From contig WOYM01000058.1 of NCBI GenBank assembly GCA_011620785.1, positions 16,103-80,102 of the forward strand: a DNA stretch of 64,000 nucleotides, written 5' to 3'. The notes under the pieces are model-generated. The model saw only the letters and a list, made by a program, of their open reading frames with translations. It had not been told where the DNA came from and ran no database searches. The position numbers were made by a program, and so were the translations under genes. Of the stretch, positions 53,459-62,765 are shown in pieces; positions within the stretch are counted from its first letter, which is position 1; every line of letters begins with the position of its first letter. This DNA comes from Methanothrix sp. GTDB taxonomy: Archaea; Halobacteriota; Methanosarcinia; Methanotrichales; Methanotrichaceae.

Positions 53459-54480
53459 GGAGCCTCCGCTAAAATCCGCCCGTCCCTGTGGAGGAGAACG
53501 ATGCGGGTGTAGGGCAGCTTCTCTTTGGCCCTCCTCAGTCCCAGGGCGATGTTCTCATGCTCCGGCTCCTTTTCCACCATCTCGGCCACGGTGTTGTACC
53601 CCGTATTTTCCAGTATCCCCGGCCAGGCCCATTTGAGGATCAGGGCGGGAAGGCCGCATAAGATGCTCTCCTGATCAGGCTCAAACTCCAGCCGGTCCAG
53701 TTGGCTTCCCATCAGCACCGCTTCGTGATCGGGAAAAAGAATTCGGCTGAGCTTGAGGCCGGTTCTGCCCGTGCTGACCACCACCTTCCTCGCCCCTTTC
53801 AGCTCTCCAGTTCTCTCATTTATCAGGTGCTCATTCCAGGGCTCGACAAATCCGGTCGATCCCAGGATGGATATGCCTCCCATTATCCCCAATTTGGGGT
53901 TGAGGGTCTGGCGGCTAATCCTCTCTCCCTGGGGGACACAGATCTGTACCCGCACGTGCTCAAGACCTGTCTCCTTGCACCCTTCAGATATGGCCGCCAT
54001 GATCTGCTCTTTTGCCGAGGGGCTTATGGCCGGGCGGCCGATCTGGTCGCACAGGCCACCGGCTCCTATCCGCCCTATCCCCTCCCCGGCGAGGAGAACC
54101 GTCTTTTCAGACGGCTCTGCTCGGGCCGATATCTCCAGGCCGGCGGTGACATCGGACTGGTGGTCCCCTCCGTCCTTGCGAGCATTGCAGTAGCCGTTCT
54201 CTGCCTTAACGGAAACCGAGACCGGGATTCCGGCTGGCGTCATCACCTCCAGGCTTTCGGTCGCCCGGACCAGGGATACGACCGCCCCTTTCGCTGCTGC
54301 TGCTGCGGTGGTCCCCGTGGTAAGTCCGCGCTTTAATAATAGGCCGCTTGAGAGGATGGTCCATCTGCCCGACAGGATCTTCTCCCGAGCCAGGGGATCG
54401 GAACAGGATTCGATCCAGGAGAGGGGTATGCTAAAGCCGCTGACTGGATCGGCTATCGACTCAGATTTTCTCTCTGGCAT
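53455..54480 (-). CDS. cbiD: Cobalt-precorrin-5B C1-methyltransferase CbiD
   Basis: Introduces the C1 methyl group in the anaerobic B12 pathway. The 341-residue protein has the typical LKRGLTTGTTAAAAAKGAVVSL near residue 50, the GDHQSDVTAGLEI block, GEGIGRIGAGGL, ILGSTGFVEPWNE, VVVSTGRTGLKLSR, and the end KLPYTRIVLLHRDGRILAEAP. It overlaps cbiC by 20 nt upstream and cbiE by 4 nt downstream. Confidence 0.95.
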   Translation of the reverse strand: MPERKSESIADPVSGFSIPLSWIESCSDPLAREKILSGRWTILSSGLLLKRGLTTGTTAAAAAKGAVVSLVRATESLEVMTPAGIPVSVSVKAENGYCNARKDGGDHQSDVTAGLEISARAEPSEKTVLLAGEGIGRIGAGGLCDQIGRPAISPSAKEQIMAAISEGCKETGLEHVRVQICVPQGERISRQTLNPKLGIMGGISILGSTGFVEPWNEHLINERTGELKGARKVVVSTGRTGLKLSRILFPDHEAVLMGSQLDRLEFEPDQESILCGLPALILKWAWPGILENTGYNTVAEMVEKEPEHENIALGLRRAKEKLPYTRIVLLHRDGRILAEAP

Positions 54481-55093
54481 AGGTGTTTATGATCTCGTTT
54501 ATGGCCGCCACGGCGATGGGGGTCCCACCGCGAGTGCCGGCAGTGGATATCGAGGGGACGGTGATCTCCCGCAGCCTCTCTTTGCTCTCCAGGGCATTGA
54601 CAAAGCCCACTGGCACCCCCACCACCAGATCTGGCAGAACCCGTCCCGACTCCATGAGCTCACACAGGGTCAGCAGGGCAGAGGGGGCATTTCCTATCAC
54701 CACTATTGATCCGGAGAGCTTCTCATTCAGGGCCAATACACCGGCTGAGGTGCGGGTGATCCCCATGGATGCCGCCAGCTCGTCTCCTTTATCGATGAAC
54801 GCCTCTATGGGGCTGGTATGACCTTTCTTTAACACCCCCGCCTGGACCATCTTGATATCCACGTAGATGGGAGCGCTCCGTTCCAGGGCCTTCAGGCCTG
54901 CCTGAAAAGGGTCATCCTGAAATCTCATGATCTCGGCCACGCTTGGGTCGCCGGTGGCAATGACGCATCTCTGGGTGATCCTGTCCTCCAGGCTCCGGTC
55001 CCCGATCATGCTGGATATGAGCTCCCGGCTCTTTCTGCTGATCTTTATCGCCTCAGGTGTGCTGGCCCCAATATCGGTATAGTTCTCTATCAT
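54461..55093 (-). CDS. cbiC: Cobalt-precorrin-8 methylmutase CbiC
   Basis: Moves the C11 methyl to C12, giving cobyrinic acid. The 210 residues include IENYTDIGASTPEAIKISRKSREL, RCVIATGDPSVAEIMRF, IYVDIKMVQAGV, and the C-terminal VIGNAPSALLTLCELM and GVPVGFVNALESKERL, with the active-site His region replaced as usual by family context. ATG 55093 is used. It lies 12 nt after the fused cbiH gene. Confidence 0.93.
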   Translation of the reverse strand: MIENYTDIGASTPEAIKISRKSRELISSMIGDRSLEDRITQRCVIATGDPSVAEIMRFQDDPFQAGLKALERSAPIYVDIKMVQAGVLKKGHTSPIEAFIDKGDELAASMGITRTSAGVLALNEKLSGSIVVIGNAPSALLTLCELMESGRVLPDLVVGVPVGFVNALESKERLREITVPSISTAGTRGGTPIAVAAINEIINTYAREKI

Positions 55094-55104
55094 ATCAATC
55101 AGCT

Positions 55105-56535
55105 CTAGTAGCTGTATTTGGTATCATATCCCCTTCTGGCTATGATCCTGCCCTCTCTTATCTCCGCCTTCGGGCAGGATACCAGAAGGGTGAACCGGAA
55201 GCCTGATGGCTTTGTCTCCATCAGCTCTTCCGCCTTCATTGTGATCATCTCTTCTCCCTTCCGGGCCACGTCCCTGGCCAGGGCCACCGCCCTCTCCGGT
55301 TCCAGCTTCTGGAGGAGGGCCTGCACCTCATGCCCTTTTACATTATAGATCACAACGCCGAAGCCTGCTGCCGCCAGCAGGGATAGCGATGCCGGGTCAT
55401 CTGGCCGGGAGAGAAGGGCGAAGTCCCCGGAGAGGGGTGCTCCTGCCCTTGCGGCAACTGACGAGAAGGCGCTCACTCCCGGAGATATGTGAACGGGAAG
55501 CCTATTTCTGGCCAGGTCCATGATCCGCCAGGCAGCGGAAAAGATGCTCGGGTCGCCGCCGGTGAGGATGCTTGCCCTCTTTCCTGAGCGGGCGAGCTGT
55601 TCTGCCTCCTGGAAGCGGGCGTATGACCTCTCCGGGCAGGGACCGACATGAGTGACCTTCTCCCCTGGATAGTCACCGATCAGGTTCAGGTAACGCTCTG
55701 CTCCCAGAATTTTTTCGGATGAGCTGAGGATAGCCTGGGCCTCTGCAGTCAGGTTTGTCTGGCCTCCCGGACCGCTGCCCACCAGGTTCACCTCCGCCTC
55801 TCGAGCAACATCCCCCCGGTAAGTGCCCCTGCCCGGGAGGATGAGGACAGTGGTCATATCGACTTCTTCCCGCAGGGCTTCGCTCTCCATGAGGGCCGCG
55901 GCAGTGGTCCAAAAGAGCCTCTCACCCTCTCTGCCCACATCTTTTGACACCAGAACATCTCTATTTTCATAGATATTCAGGGCGCGCAATAGCTGCCAGT
56001 CTCTTTTCCGGCTTCTGGGGTTGTAGAGGGCGACGGGCATTTCAAAATCTGCTGCCTGTCGCAATCGGCCCTCGATATCCTCCCAGGGGGTGAGAAGGTC
56101 GCTGAGGCTTATCACCGTCACGCATTCCCGGAAGAGAAGGCCGGCCCGGCAAGCTGCAGCGGTGAATGATGTGACCCCAGGAACAACCTCCACCTCCGCC
56201 GGATGCTCTGCCATCTCCAGGCCCAGGCCTGCCATGCCATAGACATTGGCATCTCCCGAGCTCACCAGGGCCACAGGCCCCCGGCTGAGCAGATCCAAAG
56301 CCGCATGGACCCTATCTATCTCCTTTCCCATGCCGCTGGAGTAGACCTCCTTTCCCGGCAAGAGGTCTTCTATGAGCTTCAGATAGGGCCGGTAGCCGAC
56401 CACATAGTCCGCTCTTCTTATGGTATCCACTGCCGCCAGGGTGCGGAGGGAGGCATCTCCCGGCCCGATGCCAACGATTGAGAGCCTGTTTCCGGAATGG
56501 CGGTCTATTGATCGGTTGAGTGCAGAATCATTCAT
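55105..56535 (-). CDS. cbiH: Tandem precorrin-3B C17-methyltransferase-like protein (CbiH-CbiH fusion)
   Basis: A 476-residue protein with two consecutive tetrapyrrole methylase domains, both CbiH-like. The first, about residues 17-240, has SIVGIGPGDASLRTLAAVD, ADYVVGYRPYL, SSGDANVYGMAGLGLEMAE, VVPGVTSFTAAACRAG, VISLSDLLTPWEDIEGRLR and VALYNPRSRKR, an orthodox CbiH. The second, about 248-470, has VGSGPGGQTNLTAEAQAIL, ILTGGDPSIFSAAWRI and ISPGVSAFSSVAARAGAPLSG, similar but diverged. CbiH methylates C17 and contracts the ring; usual length is about 240. A single domain is expected to suffice, so the second may be regulatory or replace a missing enzyme such as CbiJ. That last idea is inference. 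Confidence 0.88.
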   Translation of the reverse strand: MNDSALNRSIDRHSGNRLSIVGIGPGDASLRTLAAVDTIRRADYVVGYRPYLKLIEDLLPGKEVYSSGMGKEIDRVHAALDLLSRGPVALVSSGDANVYGMAGLGLEMAEHPAEVEVVPGVTSFTAAACRAGLLFRECVTVISLSDLLTPWEDIEGRLRQAADFEMPVALYNPRSRKRDWQLLRALNIYENRDVLVSKDVGREGERLFWTTAAALMESEALREEVDMTTVLILPGRGTYRGDVAREAEVNLVGSGPGGQTNLTAEAQAILSSSEKILGAERYLNLIGDYPGEKVTHVGPCPERSYARFQEAEQLARSGKRASILTGGDPSIFSAAWRIMDLARNRLPVHISPGVSAFSSVAARAGAPLSGDFALLSRPDDPASLSLLAAAGFGVVIYNVKGHEVQALLQKLEPERAVALARDVARKGEEMITMKAEELMETKPSGFRFTLLVSCPKAEIREGRIIARRGYDTKYSY

Positions 56536-56564
56536 TGAGTCCCAATCCCTTTTCGGCAGTCATT

Positions 56565-57446
56565 TCAATTCTCTCCAATGGCAACGGTCACCCTCCCGTA
56601 TGCCTTCTTGGGAAGGATGAGCCTTTTTGCCAGGGCGAGGACAGCGGGCTCGGCAACCCCCGTCAGTCCCAGGTCCTCTGCCCTCGAGGGAGTGGAAGGC
56701 TCTTGGGAGTTGAGATCCTCACGGGAGAGAAAGACGATCTCCCTGTCTAGAGACTTCGCCGCCTCCAGCAGGCCCTCCTCCTCCTTCTTTAGCCAGGCAG
56801 TGGCTAAGAATGCTATATCCTCTTTCTTCCTGCCGGATTCCGCCAGGGCCAGATCTATCGCCTGCAGGACCTCCTCAGAGGATACGCCCTTTCTCGCTCC
56901 CACTCCCAAAACCAGCCCCTTTCCCTTGAGCACCGCCACATCCTCATCCACCAGCAGAATCCTGGGCCCCTTCAGCCTCAGTATGGGGACATCTTCATTC
57001 AAAAAGGCGAGGTTGATGGATTTTGAGGAGCTTTTGTTCACGATATCGGCCTTCAGCCTCCTGGCCACGCTCTCCAGACAGGGTCGGCCGGAGGCATCGG
57101 TGGCGGTGGTTATGGCCGGATAGAGCTCCAGCTTATCCGCCAGGTGCAGGGCCAGGTCATTGGCCCCGTGGTGGCCTCCCACCACCGGCACAGCGCAGCT
57201 GAGGGCAGAATCGACGGCAACCACTGGCCGGTCTCGCCATTTGTCCTGCAAATGGCGGCAGAGGCTTCTGGTCACAATCCCCACCGCCATGATCGCTACC
57301 AGCAGATCGTACTTCTCAAGGAGCCTCTTCATCCTCTCCTCCTCATAGAGGACTAGGGTGGATTGATAGCGATCGCTTAAGGCCCGGGCGATCCTTTCTC
57401 CCTTATCCCTATCCCGGGGGAAGACCAGGATGGCCAGGGACTTCAG
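56565..57446 (-). CDS. cbiG: Cobalt-precorrin-5A hydrolase CbiG, with a non-ATG start
   Basis: Opens the ring lactone and releases acetaldehyde. Domains: N-terminal Rossmann-like part ([61 protein letters not shown]) and the C-terminal CbiG domain ([48 protein letters not shown]). ATG 57332 is the first standard start, but it would remove 38 residues that are clearly CbiG in character. In frame, those codons begin CTGAAG at 57446, where CTG overlaps the cbiF stop as CTGA. I therefore annotate a CTG start by reinitiation; an upstream ATA at 57458 behind GGAGGT is the alternative. Confidence 0.8.
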   Translation of the reverse strand: MKSLAILVFPRDRDKGERIARALSDRYQSTLVLYEEERMKRLLEKYDLLVAIMAVGIVTRSLCRHLQDKWRDRPVVAVDSALSCAVPVVGGHHGANDLALHLADKLELYPAITTATDASGRPCLESVARRLKADIVNKSSSKSINLAFLNEDVPILRLKGPRILLVDEDVAVLKGKGLVLGVGARKGVSSEEVLQAIDLALAESGRKKEDIAFLATAWLKKEEEGLLEAAKSLDREIVFLSREDLNSQEPSTPSRAEDLGLTGVAEPAVLALAKRLILPKKAYGRVTVAIGEN

Positions 57447-58153
57447 CGGCTCCGGTATAGGTGAGACCTCCTAAATCCGGTTCTCTTAACCACATCGCCC
57501 ACCAGTATGAGGGCGCTGTTGTCTATCTTCGCCTCTTCTACCTTATCGGCGATATCGTCTAAAGTTCCGCACAATACCTGCTGGTCCGGCCAGGAGGCAT
57601 GATAGACCACCGCCACCGGAGTTGTGCCCGGCCGGTCCAAGGACTGGACTATATCCCTGATCTTGTCTATTCCCAGAAATATGGCCATGGTCGTTCCCAG
57701 GCGGCTGAGGGTGGGCAGATCGTCCTTTGCCAGCGTGGTCCCTTTGGGCCTGGTTACGATCAGGGATTCAGAGATCCCCTTAAGGGTGAGCTGGGTCTTC
57801 AGGGCGGCGGAGGCGGCAAAGAGGGAGGAGACTCCGGGGACCACCTCCACCTCTATTCCCATCTCCTCCAGGGGCTTCATCTGCTCTAATATGGCGCCAT
57901 AGATCGAAGGGTCGCCGCTGTGCAGTCGCACCACCTTCTTTCCCGCTCGCAGGAACTCGACCATCTTTGCCTGGGTCTCCTCTATAGACAGCCCATTGCT
58001 GTCGACCTTGATGGCTCTCAATCCCTCCAGGAGCTGGGGATTGACCAGAGAGCCGGCGTACACCACCAGGTCCGCCTCCTCCAAGAGCCTCTTGCCCTTG
58101 ACGGTGATAAGCTCCGGGTCGCCCGGTCCCGCCCCTACGAAGTAGACCTTCAT
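57443..58153 (-). CDS. cbiF: Cobalt-precorrin-4 C11-methyltransferase CbiF
   Basis: SAM-dependent methylase of 236 residues. It begins [20 protein letters not shown], the exact family opening, and contains [49 protein letters not shown] and [10 protein letters not shown]. The end reads [11 protein letters not shown], a common CbiF C-terminus. It overlaps cbiL by 4 nt upstream and runs into cbiG. GGAGGT near its 3' end may serve cbiG. Confidence 0.95.
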   Translation of the reverse strand: MKVYFVGAGPGDPELITVKGKRLLEEADLVVYAGSLVNPQLLEGLRAIKVDSNGLSIEETQAKMVEFLRAGKKVVRLHSGDPSIYGAILEQMKPLEEMGIEVEVVPGVSSLFAASAALKTQLTLKGISESLIVTRPKGTTLAKDDLPTLSRLGTTMAIFLGIDKIRDIVQSLDRPGTTPVAVVYHASWPDQQVLCGTLDDIADKVEEAKIDNSALILVGDVVKRTGFRRSHLYRSR

Positions 58154-58758
58154 TCTCTCCTCCGGGCCAAGAGGACGCTGAAGTACTCGCTCCTCTCCGG
58201 CATCTCTCCCCGGACGATCCTCTCCTCCGGGGTAAATAGCCTCATGCCAAGGGTGAAATCCTCGTAGCCCTCTTCTCGGAGCTCCTCTGCCAGCTTCCTG
58301 GGCCTGGTCGCCTTTATCCTGATCACCGATTGCACCTGGGATCCGTCCGAGACCAGAAAAGACCTCTCCAAAGGTACATCGAATCTGGAGGCCAGGGCTG
58401 GGACCACTCCCACACCGGGAATGGTCTGGATCTCTATTCCCGGATGGCTCTCTTCTATCACCCTCTTCAGATGGCTGAAGGTGGAGAAGGTGTTGATGTC
58501 GCCGATGCAGGCAAAGCCCACCTGGCTGGCGCCAGCGTCCTGGGCGATGATATCTGCATTTTTCTGCCAGATCCTTTTCAACTCCAGTTCATCCTGGATC
58601 ATGGGGAAATCCAGGATCTGGGGGGAGGAATAGGGCCTGGCCAGCTCTGCTGCCATCTCTCCCGGAACAAAGACCCGCTTGCAGTTCTTTAAGGCTGCTG
58701 CTGCCTTGAAGGTCAATAGCTCCGGATCGCCCGGTCCCAGGCTTATGCCGATTAACAT
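58150..58758 (-). CDS. cbiL: Cobalt-precorrin-2 C20-methyltransferase CbiL
   Basis: SAM-dependent methylase of 202 residues. It starts [20 protein letters not shown] and has [32 protein letters not shown], and [20 protein letters not shown], fitting CbiL/CobI. The frame stays open through cbiT upstream, but ATG 58758 is the right start; it overlaps the end of cbiT by 7 nt. First methylation after sirohydrochlorin cobalt chelation; the chelatase is not in this window. Confidence 0.92.
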   Translation of the reverse strand: MLIGISLGPGDPELLTFKAAAALKNCKRVFVPGEMAAELARPYSSPQILDFPMIQDELELKRIWQKNADIIAQDAGASQVGFACIGDINTFSTFSHLKRVIEESHPGIEIQTIPGVGVVPALASRFDVPLERSFLVSDGSQVQSVIRIKATRPRKLAEELREEGYEDFTLGMRLFTPEERIVRGEMPERSEYFSVLLARRRE

Positions 58759-59264
58759 TTGCCGATCACCATGAATATGGGATTTATGGGCTTGAAGGCT
58801 ATGTCCCCCGCCAGGTCGTAGCCCCGGTTTATCTGAATCTGCAGGATCTCCCTGAAAATGCCCTCGCTTTTCATCAGCTCTGCCACCTTGCTGGCTATGC
58901 CTATCCTCGCCAGGTCGGCGACGATCATGCAGCCGGGGCAGGCCTTTTCCAGCAGGATGGGAAGGAATCGGTCTATCCCTCGAGTGCCGCCGATAAAGCA
59001 CCTGTCCACCGCGGGAAGGCGGGGGATGATCTCCTCTGCCTCGCCCAGGAGGAATTTCCCACATGCAACCAGTTCTCTGCTGAGACTTACCGCCTCTGAT
59101 CTGCGGTCCAGGCCGTAGATCCTGTCTGTGTAGCAGGAGGCGGCCAGGGAGACTGCCCCTGAGCCGCAGCCTATATCCAGGAACAGATCGCCAGGCCGGA
59201 TGGCCAGCTTTCCCATGGCGATGTGGATGTTCTCCTCTGCTGTCGCCGTGCCCGGAAGCTTCAT
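58752..59264 (-). CDS. cbiT: Cobalt-precorrin-6B C15-methyltransferase (decarboxylating) CbiT
   Basis: Class I Rossmann methyltransferase of 170 residues that methylates C15 and decarboxylates the C12 acetate. It begins MKLPGTATAEENIHIAMGKL and has the SAM motif FLDIGCGSGAVSLAAS, IYGLDRRSEAV, CFIGGTRGIDRFLPIL and IVADLARI. In many bacteria it is fused to CbiE (CobL); here the two are separate genes at opposite ends of the operon. It is the first gene, divergent from the ATP-grasp gene. Confidence 0.93.
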   Translation of the reverse strand: MKLPGTATAEENIHIAMGKLAIRPGDLFLDIGCGSGAVSLAASCYTDRIYGLDRRSEAVSLSRELVACGKFLLGEAEEIIPRLPAVDRCFIGGTRGIDRFLPILLEKACPGCMIVADLARIGIASKVAELMKSEGIFREILQIQINRGYDLAGDIAFKPINPIFMVIGKC

Positions 59265-59353
59265 GGGCTTTAGGAGAAGTGGGCTGGAATAAAAGGTTAA
59301 TTGATGGCCATAAGACTAGTATAGCCTGCTCTTCAATAGCAGTTCGAGAATTC

Positions 59354-60286
59354 ATGGACATCTTCGTTGCCGAGTATGCATCCGCTCTTGGTTTGGGCGG
59401 CACCCATGAGCTGGAGGGCAGAGCAATGCTCTCCTGCCTGGTGGATAGCTTCGCGTCCAGCGGACACGAGGTGGCCTATCCCACCCCTGGGCCCAGGATA
59501 AAGGCAGGCGAGCCCATAATGCTGGGGGGCGGGAGGGATTTCGCTTCTCTCCTGCAGTCGATCGAGGCAAATGCTTGCCTGCTGATCGCTCCTGATGGCC
59601 TGCAGCCGCATTTTTTGGAGATAATCGAGGGCAGGACGGCCAATCTTGGCTCTAGCCCCGCTGCCGCCCGTCTGGCTGCGGACAAGCTGCTGTGCTCCAG
59701 GGCGCTCGCGCGCGCCGGCGTTCCGGTGGCCGAGATCGTGGACCGGCCCGATCCGGTGGATAAGGGCTGCCTGCAGTATGTGGTCAAGCCGCGCACCGGC
59801 TCGGGCTCGGAAAGAGTCCGGATCAGCTCTTTTGCCCGGGCGGGCCCGGACGAGATAGTCACCCGCTACCATGAGGGGCTGCACCTCTCCGCCAGCTTCA
59901 TCGTGGGGAATGAGGGTTTTCTGCCCTTAACCCTCAACCGCCAGCTGATCGACTTTGCCGATGGGAAGATTAGCTATCAGGGAAGCCAGGTGCCCTACCG
60001 CACCCCCCGGGCAGCGGAGATCTGGGAGGCGGCGGAGAAGGCGGCGGCCATTTTAGGTTTGCGCGGGTACGCAGGGATCGACTTCGTCCTGGGGGAGAAG
60101 CCATGGGCGGTGGATGTGAACGCCCGGCCCACGACATCCATCATCGGCATTGCTAGGGTGATGAAGGAGGAGATCGGAGATCTGATCGTCAAGGCACGGT
60201 TCGGAGGATTGCCAGGGAGGGTGCACCTGGAGGGGGAGAGCATATTCCGCAAAGAAAACTTGGCCCTTAAGCCTGATGAGCAATAA
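59354..60286 (+). CDS. ATP-grasp ligase, MfnD-like (tyramine-glutamate ligase)
   Basis: A 310-residue ATP-grasp enzyme. It starts MDIFVAEYASALGLGG, then LEGRAMLSCLVDSFASSGHEV, a layout shared with MfnD, which joins glutamate to tyramine in methanofuran synthesis. ATP-grasp parts follow: AADKLLCSRALARAGVPVAE, VVKPRTGSGSERVR, and the metal site GIDFVLGEKPWAVDVNARPTTS. ATG 59354 is chosen; the frame opens earlier at a GTG-like site without conserved content. The exact substrate is inferred from family resemblance. Confidence 0.75.
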   Translation: MDIFVAEYASALGLGGTHELEGRAMLSCLVDSFASSGHEVAYPTPGPRIKAGEPIMLGGGRDFASLLQSIEANACLLIAPDGLQPHFLEIIEGRTANLGSSPAAARLAADKLLCSRALARAGVPVAEIVDRPDPVDKGCLQYVVKPRTGSGSERVRISSFARAGPDEIVTRYHEGLHLSASFIVGNEGFLPLTLNRQLIDFADGKISYQGSQVPYRTPRAAEIWEAAEKAAAILGLRGYAGIDFVLGEKPWAVDVNARPTTSIIGIARVMKEEIGDLIVKARFGGLPGRVHLEGESIFRKENLALKPDEQ

Positions 60287-60417
60287 TTGAGAGTGAGACC
60301 CCACCAGGATTGCCAGCACCTCATAGCCCACCGGGCTTAGAGCGGTCTCTCCCAAAGGATGACAATCCTCAATTTTAGATTTCCATGCGGGTGCGATCCC
60401 TCCCTTCGCCCCCCAAA

Positions 60418-61398
60418 TCAGGCCTCCAGAAACTCCGCCGTCTTCATGAACTCGACCACATCGTTTTCGCTGGGCAGGTCGGTGCTCGCTCCCGGGGTGA
60501 CGATGTTCAGGGCGGCCACAGCGGAGGCGAACTTTACAGCTTCTTCATTCGAGTATCCATGGTATTTGGCATGGATGAATCCAGCGGTGAAGCTATCTCC
60601 CCCGCCGGTCGTGTCCACCACTTTGACCTTGTAGGAGGGTACCCGGAAGGTTCGTTCATCATCTAAAACCAGCGCACCTTTGACATCCAGGGTGACGATC
60701 ACCGTCTCTGCACCGTACTCCTTCAGCTTTTTGATAGCGGAATCGACATCCTTCTCCCCGGTTATCAGCATCGACTCCTTGCCGTTCATGATTATCATCT
60801 GGCTGTTATGCATGGCATGCTTCAGATCCTCAGGCCTATGGGTGACCATGCTCATGCTGGGGTTCATGATGATGCAGATGCCTCTTTTTTTGGCCTCTTC
60901 TATCGCTTTTTTCATCAGCGCCATGTTCTCATCGCTTATCAGGCTGGTAAGGACCATGGTATCGATCTTATCAAAGACCTCGCAATTGAGGTCCTCTTCA
61001 CCCAGCAGGTCATTGGCCCCTCTGCTGGTCAGAACGGTCTTCTCGCCGTTATAGAGAAAGACCAGAGACATACCAGTCAGGCCCCCCTTTAAGGTGACAT
61101 ATTTGGTGATTGCGCCGTGAATTCTAAGGTTTCTCAGGTATTCCTCGCCGTGATCATCTTTGCCCACCGAGCCGAGGATGTAAGTGGTTGTGCCCAATTC
61201 TGCCAGGTTGGTTGCCAGGTTGTGTGCTGAGCCCCCGGTATCCTGGTTGAGCTGATCGAGGGTGATCTTGGAGTCGAAGGGAAAACAGAGATTGTCGTTG
61301 ACCACCTTGAACTTCTCGGATCTGGCAATCAGGTCTACGATTATACCGCCCACTACGAGCACGCCCTTATGGCTAATGCTGCATTCTTCAAATGGCAT
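60418..61398 (-). CDS. PfkB-family sugar kinase
   Basis: Ribokinase-fold kinase of about 326 residues. Features: VLVVGGIIVDLIARSEKF, the Gly-Gly hinge DTGGSAHNLATNLAELG, ILGSVGKDDHGEEYLRNL, and the C-terminal signature VVDTTGGGDSFTAGFIHAKYHGYSNEEAVKFASAVAA with catalytic Asp. Archaeal members include ADP- or ATP-dependent nucleoside and ribose-type kinases; specificity is unknown. Starts at 61398 (MPFEECSI) and 61431 are both possible and I see no decisive ribosome site. Confidence 0.9.
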   Translation of the reverse strand: MPFEECSISHKGVLVVGGIIVDLIARSEKFKVVNDNLCFPFDSKITLDQLNQDTGGSAHNLATNLAELGTTTYILGSVGKDDHGEEYLRNLRIHGAITKYVTLKGGLTGMSLVFLYNGEKTVLTSRGANDLLGEEDLNCEVFDKIDTMVLTSLISDENMALMKKAIEEAKKRGICIIMNPSMSMVTHRPEDLKHAMHNSQMIIMNGKESMLITGEKDVDSAIKKLKEYGAETVIVTLDVKGALVLDDERTFRVPSYKVKVVDTTGGGDSFTAGFIHAKYHGYSNEEAVKFASAVAALNIVTPGASTDLPSENDVVEFMKTAEFLEA

Positions 61399-61523
61399 GC
61401 TGCTATGGATAGCTCTGCTGATAGATAACATTAAGGGCCCTATCCGCTCGCAGGGCCGAAGGGAGCGGTCACGCTTTTCAGAATACGGCCCATCACCTTC
61501 GATCGGATACAAGGCCCTCTTTT

Positions 61524-62273
61524 CTAGAGAGACGGACCTTCTGCCAGGTAGATCAGGCCAAGCAGCAGAGGCTGATGGAGAATATATATGGCCAGAGAGT
61601 TGCGGCCCAGAAATGCGAGCCCTCTGACCGGAGGCCAGGCACTGATATCAGGCAGGGGAAAGCGGCGGACGAGGTCCTTGTAGAGCAATGCGCCTCCGGC
61701 CATACCTATCAGCACCAATCCGAACCAGGGCAATAGAGGCACATAGTCCAGGGAGACGAAATCCCGAGGAGCCAGGCCCAGCCAGATCAGCCAGAAAAAG
61801 CCCACTTCAAGCTCCTGGATGTACAGGCCCAGCAAGATCGCTGCCAGCCCTAAAAGGATGTTCATTCTGCCCAGGCGGAGGATGGGATAGGCTAAGAGTA
61901 TGGAGATGGATATGAGGTGAAGGATTCCAAAGACAATAAATCCCCTTCCAATGACGATGTAGGTTACAAGGGTAATTCCCAGGGCCAGGCTCATTATCCA
62001 GAGGCTCCTTTTCAAGAGCCTGAAAGGGTATTGGCTCAGCTGGCCGGCCAATTTCGCCCGGGAATAGCTCAGGGTGAGGGAGATTCCAACCAGCAGGAGA
62101 AAGAGGGAGGCAGTGAAGCGGGCCAGATAAAACCAGAATCCTCCGGACAGATCAATCTCATGGATCCTGAAGTAGTCCAGGTCGTACGCCAGGTGGAAGA
62201 TGACCATCATTATAATGGCCAGTCCCCGAAAAAAGTCCACCTCCCAGAGGCGGGCCGTCCGGCGGTCATCCAT
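61524..62273 (-). CDS. DUF1624 / HGSNAT-like membrane acyltransferase
   Basis: A polytopic membrane protein of 249 residues with about seven helices. It begins WEVDFFRGLAIIMMVIFHLAYDLDYF, the conserved RGxAxxxMxxxH opening of the DUF1624/heparan-alpha-glucosaminide N-acetyltransferase family, with FLLLVGISLTLSYSRAK, IGRGFIVFGILHLISISILL, LPWFGLVLIGMAGG and FLGRNSLAIYILHQPLLL. The His in MVIFHLAYD and the late LHQP are the likely catalytic or acceptor residues. Probably acetylates surface sugars. Monocistronic. Confidence 0.85.
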   Translation of the reverse strand: MDDRRTARLWEVDFFRGLAIIMMVIFHLAYDLDYFRIHEIDLSGGFWFYLARFTASLFLLLVGISLTLSYSRAKLAGQLSQYPFRLLKRSLWIMSLALGITLVTYIVIGRGFIVFGILHLISISILLAYPILRLGRMNILLGLAAILLGLYIQELEVGFFWLIWLGLAPRDFVSLDYVPLLPWFGLVLIGMAGGALLYKDLVRRFPLPDISAWPPVRGLAFLGRNSLAIYILHQPLLLGLIYLAEGPSL

Positions 62274-62330
62274 AGAGCATGATGTGCAGCCAGTGCTTTA
62301 TAGGTATGCTCATGCTATGTCATTCTCTCA

Positions 62331-62765
62331 TCAGACTAAACGGACATCTCTTTTCGATTTTGCTTTCTCGTACAGTCTTCTGTCCAGGGTCAGCAGCGGC
62401 ATTTCCTCCTCCTGTGCCGCCGCCAGGAAGAGAGAATCATAGTAAGAGGTCTTATCTTCCACTGCAATCTCGAATGCTTCTGTCGTTAGATCGGAGGCTT
62501 TGATGAGAGCGCATGCAGTGGCAATAAAATCCTGGCAATCTTGGAATGCATCTAATGCCCTGTCCTTGCTTTCTCCGGAAAAGATGACCTGTTTCCAGGC
62601 AACACTGCCCGCCTCAGCTATGGCCAGGTCCAAGGTGACAGGATCACATTCCGCAGCACACTTTAAGGCCCTTGAAGAGGACGCTTCTTTGAAGCTTTGA
62701 TGCCGCAAATAAAGGCCAGGTGGTTTTGTCTGTACTGGCTGGACATCTATGATCGCCGTCCTCAC
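62331..62765 (-). CDS. PIN-domain ribonuclease (VapC-like)
   Basis: A 144-residue PIN-domain protein. The acidic residues expected for the active site are present: Asp7 in AIIDV, Glu51 in DLAIAEAGSV, Asp110 in TSYYDSLFLAAA and Asp128 in LLTLDRRLYE. The stretch between Asp7 and residue 35 (VQTKPPGLYLRHQSF) does not look like the usual helix 1 of a PIN fold, so the N-terminal part may be altered. It starts inside the Fic stop codon (ATGA overlap), an unusual partner; no VapB-like antitoxin is adjacent. Confidence 0.75.
   Translation of the reverse strand: MRTAIIDVQPVQTKPPGLYLRHQSFKEASSSRALKCAAECDPVTLDLAIAEAGSVAWKQVIFSGESKDRALDAFQDCQDFIATACALIKASDLTTEAFEIAVEDKTSYYDSLFLAAAQEEEMPLLTLDRRLYEKAKSKRDVRLV

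Noticed and set aside
58759..59403. Upstream extension of the CbiL frame through cbiT
   Set aside because: The sequence is Arg/Gly/Pro-rich antiphase noise over cbiT; the CbiL opening [14 protein letters not shown] fixes the start at 58758.
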